A stretch of DNA of 64,000 nucleotides from Phaseolus vulgaris (Eukaryota > Streptophyta > Magnoliopsida > Fabales > Fabaceae), in contig NC_023750.2 in NCBI RefSeq assembly GCF_000499845.2, positions 11,584,653 through 11,648,652 of the forward strand, given 5' to 3'. The notes beneath the pieces were generated by a model. The model searched no databases. It saw only the letters and a program-made list of their open reading frames with translations, and had not been told where the DNA came from. Below, in pieces: positions 23,191 through 34,442 of the stretch. A program made the translations under genes and the position numbers. Each line of letters opens with the position of its first letter. The stretch's first letter is position 1.

Positions 23191-24482
23191 TGTTCCCCAA
23201 GGATCTGTAAGATAATCTCTTGTTAGAGAGGCTCATGAGGGCGGGCTTATGGGACATTTTGGGGTATCTAAGACTTTAGAAACATTGCATGAACATTTCT
23301 TTTGGCCTCACATGCGAAAATTCGTACATAGCTTCTGTAATAAATGTATAGCATGTAGGAAGGCTAAATCTAAAGTCCACCCCCATGATTTATATACCTC
23401 TCTTCCTATCCCAACAATGCCTTGGGTTGATATTTCTATGGATTTTATCTTAGGACTTCCCAAGACATCGAAGGGTAAGGATTCCATCTTTGTGGTGGTG
23501 GACCGGTTTTCTAAAATGGCTCATTTTATTCCATGCCACAAAGTTGATGATGCTTGTTATATTGCAAATCTCTTCTTTAAAGAAGTTGTTCGTTTGCATG
23601 GGCTTCCTAGAAGTATAATGTCCGATAGGGATTCCAAGTTCTTAAGCCAGTTTGAAAGACCTTATGGGGCAAACTTGGCACAAAACTTTTATTTTCTACT
23701 ACTTGCCACCCCCAAACTGATGGTCAAATTGAGGTGGTTAATAGAACTTTGGGTCAAATGTTAAGATGCTTTATTTCCGGGAACCCAAGGGTATGGGAGA
23801 ATTAACTACCTCATATAGAGTTTGCATATAATAGAGTAGTAAATTCTACCACTGCCCATTCTCCCTTTGAGGTTGTTTATGGGTTCAATCCCCTTACACC
23901 TCTAGATCTTCTTCCAATTCTTGTACTTGATGAGGTTTTATGCAAATATGGTTTTGAAAAGGCTTATTTTATTAAAGACTTGCATAACCACATCAAGTTG
24001 CAAATTGAGAGGTTGGCAAGTATGTTGAATTTGCCAACAAAAGGCGCAAGGAATTAATCTTTGAACCCAGCGATTGGGTTTGGCTACACTTGAGAAAGGA
24101 TAGATTTTCTTCTCAAAGGAAGTCCAAACTTATGCCTCGCAGTGATGACCCTTTTCAAGTCATTAAAAGGATTAATGATAATTCCTGAGTTAGATATGCC
24201 TGATACATACCTTGGTAGTAATTCTTTTAATATTAGTGATCTAACTCCTTTTTCTGCAGGTTTTCAAAAATCATGGACGAATTCCCTCCAACCCGGGGAG
24301 TATGATGAAGATCTAGTAGAGGAGGCGCCTGAGGCCCAAGCCTAAGAAGCCCAAGCCCAAGTGGAGGCCCAAGCCCAACCCATGAGCTCAACATCCTTCA
24401 TGCCTCAAAGGATCACTAGGAGCAAGGCCAAGGCTTTGGGAGATGAGCATCATTGGATGTCTCTCTTTGTAATTATTTTTTA
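23191..24482 (+). pseudogene. Integrase of element G (continuation after element C)
   Basis: Picks up the frame broken at 15583. It has [21 protein letters not shown] with the zinc motif C-x2-C (CIACRK), D in [11 protein letters not shown] and D in [11 protein letters not shown] frameshift near 23655 precedes the HPQ..E region, which is shifted. Further decay includes a stop near 23806 and missing bases near 24175. The C-terminal part reads [11 protein letters not shown] across the LTR start at 24303. An in-frame TAA occurs at 24343, and the tail MPQRITRSKAKALG follows it. Confidence 0.8.
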
Positions 24483-25310
24483 GTAGTCTTTTTTAGTAGA
24501 ACATAAAGGGAGTTGTAGCTATAGATATAAGAGGTGTAAATGTCCAAGATAAGTCACACCTTCCATGTGACATAAAAGGTAGGTGTAGGTGTAGTTTTAG
24601 GAGGTGCCAAAGATAGAAATTAAGTCACACTTCGTTTGTGACTTGTTTAGGCACCGAATTTGAATAGTCTTATGTTTGAATTTTGCCTTTTCATTTTCAG
24701 CCCTCTTCTACTATAAAAGGAGGTGCCATGCTCTTGTAAATTCAAAATTGGAATTTTAAGAAAGGTTACTCTACTCAAATTGAGAGAGAATTATGTGAGA
24801 CTTGTTCTCCTTCATCTTGTCTCATCTTGTGAGTGTTCGGGAAGCTCCAAGTGGCGGCATTCATGTACTTATCTTGGAACAATCACCTCCAAGTGGCGTG
24901 TTCTTCCCTTCCATGACTACAACCACATAAGTTCCTTCTTGCTTCATCTCCATTTCCATTTCCGCACATTGTTCTCTAATTCTATTTGGTCATTTGTGTT
25001 TGTTCTTCAATTCTATTCGGAAGTTTGTGTTCTTGTTTAATTCAATCGGTTCAAATGTGTTTAGTTTTTGTTTTAATCGGATAAACATCTTGTTCTTGTC
25101 TTCTTGAAGTTTCTGCATCCATATCTTGTTTTATTGTTGTTGTTTTGTGTGTTTTGTCTATTCAATTGTTGTGTAAGAAGATGACACTTGTTGTTCATGA
25201 GTTTGGTTCATCATTTGGAAGGCATTGATCTCCATTAATGTTTCCTTAAGCCTCCTTACTTTGTTCTTAAAATGTCACAATTTAAGCAATCTCTTAATCA
25301 ACTCATATCA
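24303..25310 (+). repeat. 3' LTR of element G
   Basis: Begins TGATGAAGATC inside the pol frame, in the same position as in C, and ends AACTCATATCA, 1008 bp. A TATA-like CTATAAAAGGAGG lies at 24711-24723. The end was set by alignment with the ends of the C and E LTRs (CACATCA) and by the abrupt change to element I sequence. Confidence 0.8.
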
Positions 25311-25803
25311 GCGTGGCTACCACGCGATTTCTCGATAGGTTTTTCTTTCAGTCCCAGAGTGGGCGCCAAAATGTTCTTACAATTTACCTAAGATCAAATA
25401 TCCTCTATCAAGCTTCCTCTGTCTTCTCTTCAATCCTAAATGTCGTCTTGGTAGGTCCGAGAGAATGGGGTACCTACAAACCTACTTTAACACTCAAGTT
25501 AGATGAGATGTATTTAATTGTTCAGTTCAGAGTTTAAATAATCATTATCTTTTACCATGGGAGTCCCCTCTTATTTATACTTTTCTATTGGGCCTTGTGC
25601 TATTGCAGGGACTAGCGTAGGCCCAATGATCCCTTAATTACGTTTCATTCCTTTTAATCAAGATTAGCCTTCTTAACCTGTAAAATGACGTGACAACTAC
25701 ATTTACCGAAAGACTGTGAAACCGTCTAGTTGACCGAACTTTTGGCCTCCCAATTCCCGATAGAACAAGTATTTCTAATATTTACTAGAAATTTAGTGAA
25801 ACA
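25311..25803 (-). mobile_element. Element I: 5' LTR and primer site of another minus-strand retrotransposon
   Basis: Just right of G the plus strand reads GTCCCAGAGTGGGCGCCAAAA then TGTTCTTAC. On the minus strand that is an LTR ending AAGAACA followed by TTTGGCGCCCACTCTGGGAC, a primer-binding-site arrangement like that of B. The LTR would run from about 25803 to 25372 (TGTTTCAC to GAACA, about 432 bp) with TATAAATAAG at about 25570-25580 on the minus strand. Its internal part would lie left of G, outside the window. The outer end is a best guess without a duplication to confirm it. Confidence 0.5.
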
Positions 25804-26067
25804 TCGATACAGTATAATATACTCCCACCTTTTCAAACTTTTTTGAAGTTTAATTTTTAATTTTGTTTCAAAATATGTTGATTATTTTATATCCAAAGTT
25901 CAGTAAAAAAACTTATTTCAATGAAATAGTTTGATCTCTATAAACCTAGACCCTTAGAGCTCTCACAAACTCTTCCCCTTAGAGCTCTAAGCTTCACATT
26001 GTTGGATGACGATTACGTCTTGGGGCGGACCATGGCCATCTAAGTGAGCAACGTCTTAATGTGGGGC
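25804..26067. other. Short non-coding stretch
   Basis: AT-rich to about 25930, then two copies of CCTTAGAGCTCT (about 25951 and 25977). I see no gene. It lies between the presumed LTR of I and the coding remnant of J. Confidence 0.5.
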
Positions 26068-27730
26068 TCAACCATCTGAGTGGGAGTGCTCAGTAGGGGG
26101 AGTAATAGTTTTCCTTTTTCTTTTGAAGACGAGCCCCGAGGTGGTTTCTTCATCCTGCTGGGTCGGGGCTTGAGTAATTCTAAGTAAAGCTTTCCTTTTC
26201 TGCTTAAAAGATTCCTTGGGCATGCTAGCAGTCACCCTCATCTTCTTAGCTAGCTCATCTAGCTCTGCCTTGCTAATGTTAGATGTACCGACCCGTCCTC
26301 GGGCGTTGACCAAAGTCCAACATATGATGGGACCCACCAAAGGGCTTCAGGGAGGAAAGTCAATGTGTTGACCGCTTTAGGCGTCGCCAGCTATGGGCGT
26401 CACTAGGCATGGGCATCGCCAGGCTTAGGCATCGACCACCTTGAAGGTGTAACCCGTTGTCCTAAGAACGTGCTTCGGCTCAGATGGTGCCACCCCCCGA
26501 TACCCACGGGTAGGGAAGACCGTGGAAGGAGCGACATAGTGAGAGGCCACGGTACGAGCATGGAGGCCTTGGGCCTCGATACCTCAGAACAGTAATAAAG
26601 AGAAGAGAAAGGTGGCTTCAAGGCCATATTCCCAGTACCAGCAGGGAGTGACCTGACTCGTGAAGTACCCATGCATGAGGTGTAGGACGTGGCGATCCAC
26701 GTCACCTTTGGAGAATCGCTAGGGCAGATACGACCCGGGAGAGGGCCACGCCCCAAAGGTAATCTACGTGCATGGTGCGAGAGGAAGGCTGAGATACTCC
26801 CAGGGCAAATGGCTAGAGGCTGGGGCGAATGAGTTGGCACCCAGGTAGTCATCCCCTGTGCCGGATGCACTTCGATGAAGGAAGACTTATGCGCTGGGAT
26901 TTCCCTAAGTTGGGTTACAGCGTCATAAGGCCTTCCACGTGGACTTGCGCTTAAGTCATGAATGGCACGTGGCAGTAGCACTGAGACTGGAGCTATATAA
27001 GCTCTCGTTGACAACAGCCTAAGGGACGTTTTTCACTTGAACTTCTATTCATTTGTACGCACGAGTGATTTGAGCACTAGAGAGAAGTTCGTCAGAATAC
27101 AGTTACGCGCCTTCAAGAACACCTGAGTCACGGTGTTCCAATACGGAGGTGCATAGTGTTTTCTGCCTAATGACTTGAGCGTCGGAGTGCAAACGGCTGC
27201 TAGGGCGCCCTTTGTTCTTCTCTGTTTCAGGTACTCACGGCGGCGAAGGGTGGTGATCTGAGACAAGGAAGAAGGAGTCCTTGATACGCGAGGTCTTAGC
27301 TACGCATTCAGCACAATTTGGTTAACCGACAGGAACATTAGATAACATTCTCTCTACAAAGAAAACAAGTAAATGGTTAATAACAGTAGCATGGTTATTT
27401 TCACCAAGGGTAGGAGATGAATAGTACCAGTGTAAGTTTTTAGAGCACTCGGGATGTACTCTTAGGTCAACAAGTAGGAGGTGTCAATAACAACCTTCAA
27501 GCTCGTTAGGAACTTGCAGATTCCTTGATCTTTTGGCTACAAATCATCTAGGTGTCGAGCACTCTGGAATTTCAACTCAGGGGTCCAATAACGATTAAAT
27601 TCATCTGGTAGGGTCAAATCTCTTGTTGAAGCTCGGATTTGACAAATTTACCTTTAAAATTTTTGTATGAAGATTGGAAGAGGGTGAGCAAAGCTCTTGG
27701 AGAATCAATTGGAGACAAATCAGAAGAGAA
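26068..27730 (-). pseudogene. Remnant J: accessory gene of an older Tat-like element, split by a solo LTR
   Basis: On the minus strand, about 27730-27470 encodes the end of coding exon 1 (LLTLFQSSYKNFKGKFV, then DEFNRYWTPEL), with frame breaks. An intron-like gap follows. Exon 2 starts ATGTTATCTAAC at 27348, is interrupted by solo LTR H, and resumes at 26278 (ISKAELDELAKKM) to the stop at 26068 after a KRKRK basic patch. The layout matches exon 2 of F and D, which starts MLGK and also has a KRKR patch, but J lacks the coiled coil and the VVDGK tail. The strand implies a plus-strand parent element. Confidence 0.6.
26284..27337 (+). repeat. Solo LTR H of the A/B family
   Basis: Begins TGTACCGACCCGTCC and ends GACAGGAACA, 1054 bp, with the 5 bp TTAGA on both sides (26279-26283 and 27338-27342). 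It contains the family blocks GTGGCTTCAAGGCCATA, CTGACTCGTGAAGTACCC, a TATA-like CTATATAAGC at 26993-27002 and GACTTGAGCGTCGGAGTGC. There is no internal region, so it is a solo LTR, most simply the product of recombination between the two LTRs of one insertion. It lies in exon 2 of remnant J; removing it and one TTAGA restores the local frame. Confidence 0.9.
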
Positions 27731-27959
27731 GCTTGTCTACCCAATCCGTTTGAGGTCAACCGGCGAGAACGTTCGGTATACTCAACCCATAACACAGACA
27801 TTTACCATAAGCCAGAGCGACAATTAAAAATGTTGAATATATTTTTTGATTCGAAAGTCGATTCAAGTACGAAAAGGCTCAATAGCTCTAAACGAACATT
27901 CATATTTGGTAAAATTAACATGATCCAAACAGTAAATGTGCATTATAACTAATTCAGTT

Positions 27960-28276
27960 AGTTGTCTGAAACAAGAAAATACCTAGTCAGAGACAATACT
28001 CTACAAAGGTATAACCCCAAAATACGAGGGGAAATATTAACAGATTAATTATGCAATTATCAACTCCTAATGAGTGCTATAAAAGGGTCTTGAGACCCTA
28101 GGCACAAGGTAATTAAAATCTACGTCATTTACATTGCATTACATGCTTATATAAGTGCTCTCACTGACTTCGTCAGAGTGTAATCAACAAGTGGAAAACC
28201 CTCCGTCGGAATTTTCAGCGAAGGAAGAGGAAGATAACAACCACCGCAACGGTCCGACCTAGGTCAACCAGCCAAA
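27960..28276 (+). repeat. Possible truncated LTR of the element that contained J
   Basis: Contains a TATA-like TTATATAAGTGCTCTC at 28148-28163 followed by CACTGACTTCGTCAGAGTG, which is reminiscent of the CACTGACTTGAGCGTCGGAG block after the TATA box in the D and F LTRs. It ends ...CCAGCCAAAACA. It is placed where the 3' LTR of J would be expected. No clear start and no duplication were found, so this is tentative. Confidence 0.3.
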
Positions 28277-29121
28277 ACAAGGACCCTTTTGGAGGAATTA
28301 GAAAGATAAAGTGTTTGTTGGTGGATATTTTGGGTAAAGTGTTTGTGGCTGCAATCATTAATTGCAATTGAACCATTCATCTCCTTTTCCCAATTTCACA
28401 TTAAACACGAAATTTCCATGTTAGATAATGACATATTAAAAATTTGTCCCAAGTGTCCTTAAGAGCATAGTCCATCTGTGCATACTAGTGACATTGAGTA
28501 TGCCACATCATCAGAAATAAACGGGTTAGTGAAAATTTAACGAAAATGACTAAATTGCATACATTTTAAAATTACCTTGGATCAAATTGATTTTTTTAAA
28601 ACTCAATGTAGTAAATTGAATATTAAGTATAAATGTAAGAAAAAAAAAAGGTAATTATACCTTATTTTAATTGTTGATCTCTGTTACAAATACTTTTGCT
28701 CTTAGGTTGACCAATTCTTGCAAAATGTTATTTTCTTTAAAAGGTGTGGTATAGTAGTATTCAAACTATCGGTTAGTATGTCGCGCTCTGTTCTCAAACA
28801 ATTGAACATACTATATGAATGATTGTCTTCTAAGTCTTCTATAAACACATAAAAACTTTTACAAAATCAAAACTAGTTTTTTTATAAACTAAATTTACCC
28901 TATATATAAAATAAATATTCTTTCATATTTTTTAAATGTATAAAAACTAAATTTAAGAAGTACACAAATATTATTGATTATTTACATTTTTCCACACAAA
29001 AGTTTACCTTTTATATCCATTATTTATATACCGTACATATATACTAATACTTTTGCCAAACTCAACCATTATGAATTGTATTTCATGCATATCAAGATTC
29101 TTAAACTTGCTCAAACATGAT
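28277..29121. other. AT-rich intergenic DNA downstream of the dirigent gene
   Basis: No open reading frame with recognisable similarity, no LTR ends and no clear repeat. It contains poly-A/T runs (for example near 28641) and is typical of plant intergenic sequence. Confidence 0.6.
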
Positions 29122-29127
29122 TTTATT
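29122..29127 (-). terminator. Possible polyadenylation signal of the dirigent gene
   Basis: The minus strand reads AATAAA about 112 bases past the stop codon. The position is reasonable for a plant 3' UTR, but plant signals are loose and no other support is available. Confidence 0.4.
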
Positions 29128-29238
29128 CCATGGTACCTCAAAAGAGGAAACATAAATAGAAACAGAGTGGCACACTACAGCCTTTTTGAAGAACAACAAC
29201 AATGATCAAACTCCTTAACATCCTATAAAACACAACAA

Positions 29239-29808
29239 TTAGTGGTAAACGTAGACGTTGTACTCAATTGTGTTGTTCCTCGTTTGGGGATCAAAAGACA
29301 GAGTCCTGGACTCAACAAAGCCCCTGGCAAATCTGAAAACACCACTGCCACCAACCACAGGCATCTCCCTCACCTTCTGAGCAATGGGACTTCTCCCCAC
29401 GAACGTGATGGTGCTACCATTGTACTTCCCTTCGGTCAACACAAAGTTCGTAATCACCAAAAGGGCAAACTCCTTTTGTGATGTGGAGGAGTACAACCCT
29501 TCAGCACTTCCCACAACCTTTGAGTACAACTCGGGTCCTAGGGTCAACACGTTGTCGAATACTCCCACCGAACCGAAGGTGGTGGTTGTGCTGTACTTTG
29601 GTTGTGGTGGAATGATTCTAACCGAGGAGGGGTTGCTTCCACTGAAGATTTCGTGCCAATAGAACCTGAAGTGGCTAAGAGTGTGCTTCTTCTTGTAGCT
29701 TAAGGACTTAGGGTCTACTGAGCCCACGAAACCTGTTTCTTTCTCTCCTGAGATGGAGAGGACATAGCAGGAGATGAGAAGGAACGATAAGAGGAATTTG
29801 GTAGCCAT
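29239..29808 (-). CDS. Dirigent-family protein, 189 aa, single exon
   Basis: Dirigent proteins are secreted eight-stranded beta-barrel proteins that direct stereoselective coupling in lignan/lignin-type phenylpropanoid chemistry, and in legumes some members act in pterocarpan formation. The protein starts MATKFLLSFLLISCYVLSIS, a clear signal peptide of about 22 residues. An in-frame upstream ATG at 29916 is disfavoured because it would precede the signal peptide and lies upstream of the TATA-like site. Family motifs in order: FRFYWHEIFSG (usual HD is HE), FGSVGVFDNVLTLGPE (usual DDPLT is FDNVLT), VGSAEGLY, TNFVLTEGKYNGSTI, VREMPVVGGSGVFRFARG and a C-terminal EYNVYVYH. Length is normal and intronless structure is usual. 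Several N-glycosylation sequons occur (for example NGS, NNT). The exact substrate cannot be told; the two changed acidic motif positions may mean altered activity. It is the only non-transposon gene seen. Confidence 0.93.
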   Translation of the reverse strand: MATKFLLSFLLISCYVLSISGEKETGFVGSVDPKSLSYKKKHTLSHFRFYWHEIFSGSNPSSVRIIPPQPKYSTTTTFGSVGVFDNVLTLGPELYSKVVGSAEGLYSSTSQKEFALLVITNFVLTEGKYNGSTITFVGRSPIAQKVREMPVVGGSGVFRFARGFVESRTLSFDPQTRNNTIEYNVYVYH

Positions 29809-29864
29809 GGTTTTGGTGGTTAGAGGAAGTGGTGGAGTACATGAAGAGAGCAATGAATACAAGA

Positions 29865-29871
29865 ATTTATA
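29865..29871 (-). promoter_or_regulatory. TATA-like box of the dirigent gene
   Basis: The minus strand reads ATTATAAATTC about 60 bases upstream of the ATG at 29808, which would allow a transcription start some 30 bases downstream and a short 5' UTR. It supports use of the ATG at 29808 rather than the one at 29916. Confidence 0.5.
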
Positions 29872-32800
29872 ATGTAGGAAGAAATGGAGTAGGTGTGCTT
29901 TGAGCTTCTCTTGCATGAGAGATTAATTAACCTAACACCTTAGTTGTAGGAGACTTGAGTGAAGACAATTTGATAATATTTTGGGGTTTATTAATAATAA
30001 TACAAAGTTGCTAAATAAAAATACAAAGTTCCATCTTTTTGAATGAATAAGCTCATAAAGGAGAAAAAGACATGTTACTACCAAAATCTTTAAATCTTTT
30101 AAATCTTTAAACTTTGACTGCGAGAATGTCATTTATCTAACGATATATAGTTTAAGAGTGATGATATGTTAAATATCCTACACCATATTATAACTCTAGA
30201 AAAAGAATAATTTTTTTTACTGAAGTTTGAACACGTGTGAAGAGAGAATAATTTTAAAATTAGTGTTGAAATTTTCAAAGCTTTGCATGATTGAATTTTT
30301 TTTTTATCAAAATAGAACATTTTTAGAATTATACTATATCACATCACAGAATTATACCATATCACATCACAATTGTAAATTATTGATGTTTTTTCAACGT
30401 GTAGTTCTCAAAATAATATATTTTTAAAAAAATTGTATTGTGTCACATACAGTTGAAAACGGACATTTTTTACAATAGAATTACTAAAATAACGTTTTCC
30501 ATAGCTTAATAGAACGTTGTAATATATTTTCCAAACTATATAAACTTTATTTGTTTTGGCTTTTATGGGACATAGTGGTCAGAAAAACTATAAAAGGGAC
30601 GATGCTTGTCTTAGAATATGAAGTCGTCGCGAAGACAATTGACAAACAGCGCCTCTTATGTTTGATTAGTGTCATTATTTTGCTTTTTTTCTAAACAAAT
30701 AAGAAATACTATATATGAACATGGACAGCGTCGTGTTTGGTTGTTGCAATGTAATTATTTAATGGATTTACACTTGTGTATATGTAAGTTGGATTATTAT
30801 AATAACCGACCACGCATTTGCCACCACGATATTATCGGAAAATATGCATGTTGAAGAGAGTTTGAAGCTTTTAGAGAGAGGAAGAGAATTGAGAAAGGGT
30901 AGGTGGGAGACACAATTCGGTTTTGTGTTTATTAGATAATTTAGAAGACTATTTAGTGAGAATTTCTTTCTAATGTAGGAATAACAAGATTAAAGATTTA
31001 AATTGTGATTTTAGTTCTTATATTTTTAAATGTGTGATTATTTTTATGTTAGTAAGAAGATTGAAGAGTAAATTACTATTTTAGTTCTTTAAATTGTAAT
31101 GGTAGTCCTTCATAATAAGAAAATATTAAATAAATTCTTGAAATTAAATTATTGTCTTGTATTTCTTTATAAGTACAACTCACTATCATTATAGTTTCTA
31201 ATTTTTAATGTTCATCGCGCCATTAAGGGACCTAGTAAAAGATTTCAATTCAATAATTTATTTGACATTTTTCTAAACTTATAAAGTGCTACGGCAACAC
31301 CTCACAACTTTAGAAACTAGCTTAAAAAAAAAACTTTAGAAACTAAAGTCGTTTACTTAAGAATAACTATTAGTAAATATATCTTATATAGAATAATCAT
31401 GATGTAAAAAGTAAGTTATTTTTAGTTTTTTACTCAATTGTTGAATTATAGCTTTTTAATATTTTGGTTATTCATGTCTATACTTATTGAAATTAAATTA
31501 CAATGTCATTATTTCATATTAATGTTTTTATTAATATAATCATATCATCGTCATTATTATTATTATTTATTATGATCTAATAAATAAGTAAGCCTTTATT
31601 TCAATTTTTATTATTATATTCAAAAGTTTAGATAGTCAGACGAGGGAAGTGAAGTTAACTTTATCAGTATGCATAAAGATTAAAAATTAATTAAAGTTGT
31701 ATGATCAATTTAAAATCTACCGTATTCTTACAAATTTCGTGTAATTTTCTAATATCTAATTGTTCATACTAATATCGAATAATAAAAGTTCACTTTATCT
31801 TATTAAGTGAATGTCGCCACCAAAGTTTGATTTTAATAATCAGTAAACGCAGCGTGCTTTGGCTACAATCAAAAGCTTGCCAACAAAATAGTAGTCAAAA
31901 TTATGTGACAATGTCTTCTTAAGTGTTTTTTTCCAAGAGAAAAAATTACTATAAGTTTAAATTAATTGAGATACAATTTTTTTTAAAAAAAATCTTTAAA
32001 AAAATATAAAAAATATTTTGCAATCTTTTTACTTGTGGAAACTATGAAAGACTATTTTTTGTATTCTGCCGATGGAGAAACTCATAATTTAGAGATATAT
32101 GTTAATTACCCCTTCATAATAATCAAACACACTATAATATAAATTAGAATTGCCACCTTGGTCTTGATTAATTTATTTATTTTTAAAAAAACAGCTTTAC
32201 TTTTTCCTTTTTTAAACATCAATTATTTATTTCACGTTCTCTCTGGTGTACGTTAAGATTTTCAAATCAGAGGTAGTTGGTTTAATGTTAAATAAATTGT
32301 TTGTGTGCTTTAAAAAATTAAATTTTAGATGAACAAGTCTTTTCAGATCAAAATGACGTAAATGAGTAAAAATCAATACTATATCATGCAATAAAATTTA
32401 ACGTGATGATCGAATTATAATTTAAATTTGAGTTATTGATTTACTCATTAAGTTCCACTGTTACGCAAACCTACCAACTAATATTCTTAGTCTTATTTCT
32501 TTGAAAAAAAAGGTGTTTAGTTTTTTTTTATTGACACCAAATTCATTCCCATTATTATTCTAGAAGCATACCAGAGCTATATTTCCACGAAATTAATAAA
32601 CACTCAGAAGTGAATATTTCCACAAGACCAACAATGACATATCTAAAACTTTGACTAGGATTATTTTGTTGTTAAATTGCCATTTAACCATTATTTCTTT
32701 ATAAAATTTAAATTAATCATTCTACTTTTAAAATGTTTAATTCAATCTTTTAAGTTTTTGTAGAAATCAATGTAACTAACCCTTCTGTCTAAATTCAGCG

Positions 32801-33042
32801 ACTCATAAAGTAAAACTTAATAAATTTATATTTTGTTCAAGTTTAATCACCTCTAAATGACGAACACTTAACGACAATTATAAAGTTGTTAATATAACTA
32901 TTTGATAATTTATTTATCAATATTCCAAATTTAAAAAATTTAAAAATTGCAAGTAACGACAGTTTTGTTTTGGGGAAAACGTACAATTTAGAAACCAACA
33001 TTCAATAATTTAGTATTAAAAAATAAATTATTATAATAAAAC
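29872..33042. other. AT-rich intergenic DNA upstream of the dirigent gene
   Basis: About 3.2 kb without a recognisable gene or transposon. It holds a perfect-spacing duplication of a 23 bp unit (AGAATTATACTATATCACATCAC at 30325-30347 and, with one change, 30348-30370), an ATT microsatellite near 31551-31566 and several A/T runs. Short frames here look random. The sequence composition contrasts with the GC-richer Tat elements on both sides. Confidence 0.65.
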
Positions 33043-33267
33043 GGCGAACACTTCTCTCTTTGTCTTGAGGGTATTCTTCTAACACTTCTTAACCTCCTTC
33101 TGGTCAGATTTGATAGTGATCACAGTTCCCTCCAGGGAAGGCAGCTTCATCTTCATGTGCCTCGTAGAGGCTATCGCTCCAATCCTGTTTAAAGCAGGTC
33201 TATCCAAGAGTATGTTATAAGCTGATGGAGCGTTAACAACAAGATACCTGATGTTTGCAGTGCGTGA

Positions 33268-33351
33268 AGTTGTGTCATCTTTGAAGGTCCTCCTCAGCTC
33301 TATGTGTCCACACACTTCTACCTGGTCTCCAGCGAAACCATACAAGCAACC
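33268..33351. repeat. 84 bp direct repeat, left copy
   Basis: Part of the protease-proximal region of K (encoding MYGFAGDQVEVCGHIELRRTF on the minus strand). It is repeated at 34443-34526 with one mismatch noticed (T/C at 33275/34450). The two copies directly flank the insert 33352-34442. Confidence 0.85.
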
Positions 33352-34442
33352 AATATAATATAAATATGGCCTTAAACGAGAGGGGGGTGAATTGTTTAAG
33401 AGGGATTTTCGTAAACTTTGAAGGTATAATGAAAATCAATGCTGAATTACAGAGAAAAGAATCAAGGAAACAAATACCCAAAACTATTTTAAGATGATAT
33501 CAGAAAAACAATTGGTTGTTTTGTCGAAACAATCAGTTGTTTTTATCAGCAGTTTATGAAAACAACTTAAAACAGATATATGTGAGATCAGGGAAAGAGA
33601 GAATCACATAAATAGATTTATACTGGTTCACTCTTACACCAAGAGCTACATCCAGTCCCCAGAAACCACTGGGTAATCCACTATGCAATCAAAACCAAAT
33701 TACACACATCACACACCAAAGTAGTGACACCTTGAACCCCTCAAGAAACACACTACCTTTGGCAAACCACACCAAGAATGTTGATCTTGAACACCTCAAG
33801 AACACACAACACTCCTTGGCAACACAACTACGGAAATACAGTAATCAAGGAAGAAGGGAATAGAATACACCTGGGTATTACAAAGCTTAAAGTTCAGAAT
33901 TACAACCCAATCCTATTCCACAAACTTAAGAATGATCCAAAGCTCTTTCAAATCTTGGAAAAAATGTTTTGATAAACTCTTTCTCTTACATCAAGATTAG
34001 GAGCGTAAAACCACCTTTATATAGACCAACCAAGTGGTCAAAAACATTTAATAAAGGAGCCAAGTTAGTTAGGATCATTTAAAACATATTAAAACCACTT
34101 AACAAAATTTTGTTAAGGTTTTCAAGAAAACAATCGATTGTTTTGTCGAAACAATCGATTGATTTGGTTTGACAGCAAAGTCAACCAAGTCAAACAACTT
34201 TCAACCTTTTTCAAAAACTACTAAGGTAAAACAATCTGTTGTTTCAAACAACATGTTGAAATTTTTACAGAATTTTAGAAAACACATCTTTTCAAAAGGT
34301 TAAAGATTCAAATGAACTTGGATCATCTTAAGGAGTGAATTAACAAGTTTCAAACAACTATACAACACACACACACAAACCCAGCAACAAGGTCTTCAAG
34401 CTTTCCTCTTGGATTTGGAGACATCAAAGCATCTTGTTCAAC
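33352..34442. mobile_element. Unclassified 1.1 kb insertion in K
   Basis: Starts AATATAATATAAATATGGCC and ends CATCTTGTTCAAC. It carries no coding similarity that I recognise. It contains a GAGAGGGGGGTGAATTG block, a TTTATACTGGTTCACTCTTACACC block, and repeated near-palindromes of the ACAATCGATTGTTT type (near 33512, 33530, 34131, 34152 and 34230). Blocks like these recur in plant genomes as dispersed repeats, but I cannot name the family. No LTRs or terminal inverted repeats were found. The 84 bp flanking duplication is far longer than a transposon target duplication. Confidence 0.5.

Larger units (their letters stand above)
12705..25310 (+). mobile_element. Element G: old chromovirus-like Ty3/gypsy element, split by element C
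   Basis: The plus-strand parts are 12705-15583 (gag, protease, RT, part of RNase H) and 23191-25310 (integrase and 3' LTR). Between them lies element C with its CTTTG duplication. The 5' LTR and leader are outside the window because B is inserted exactly at the gag start codon. Coding parts are full of stops and frameshifts, and about 0.4 kb between RT and RNase H is missing. It is related to C and E (same gag start, YFDDI-type RT, LTR starting TGATG inside pol) but more decayed. After its LTR the flank is GCGTG, followed by the remains of element I. Confidence 0.85.

Noticed and set aside
29809..29916. 36-residue N-terminal extension of the dirigent protein (start at 29916)
   Set aside because: It would put a second hydrophobic stretch before a clear signal peptide, and a TATA-like box lies within it; the ATG at 29808 gives the usual family length.
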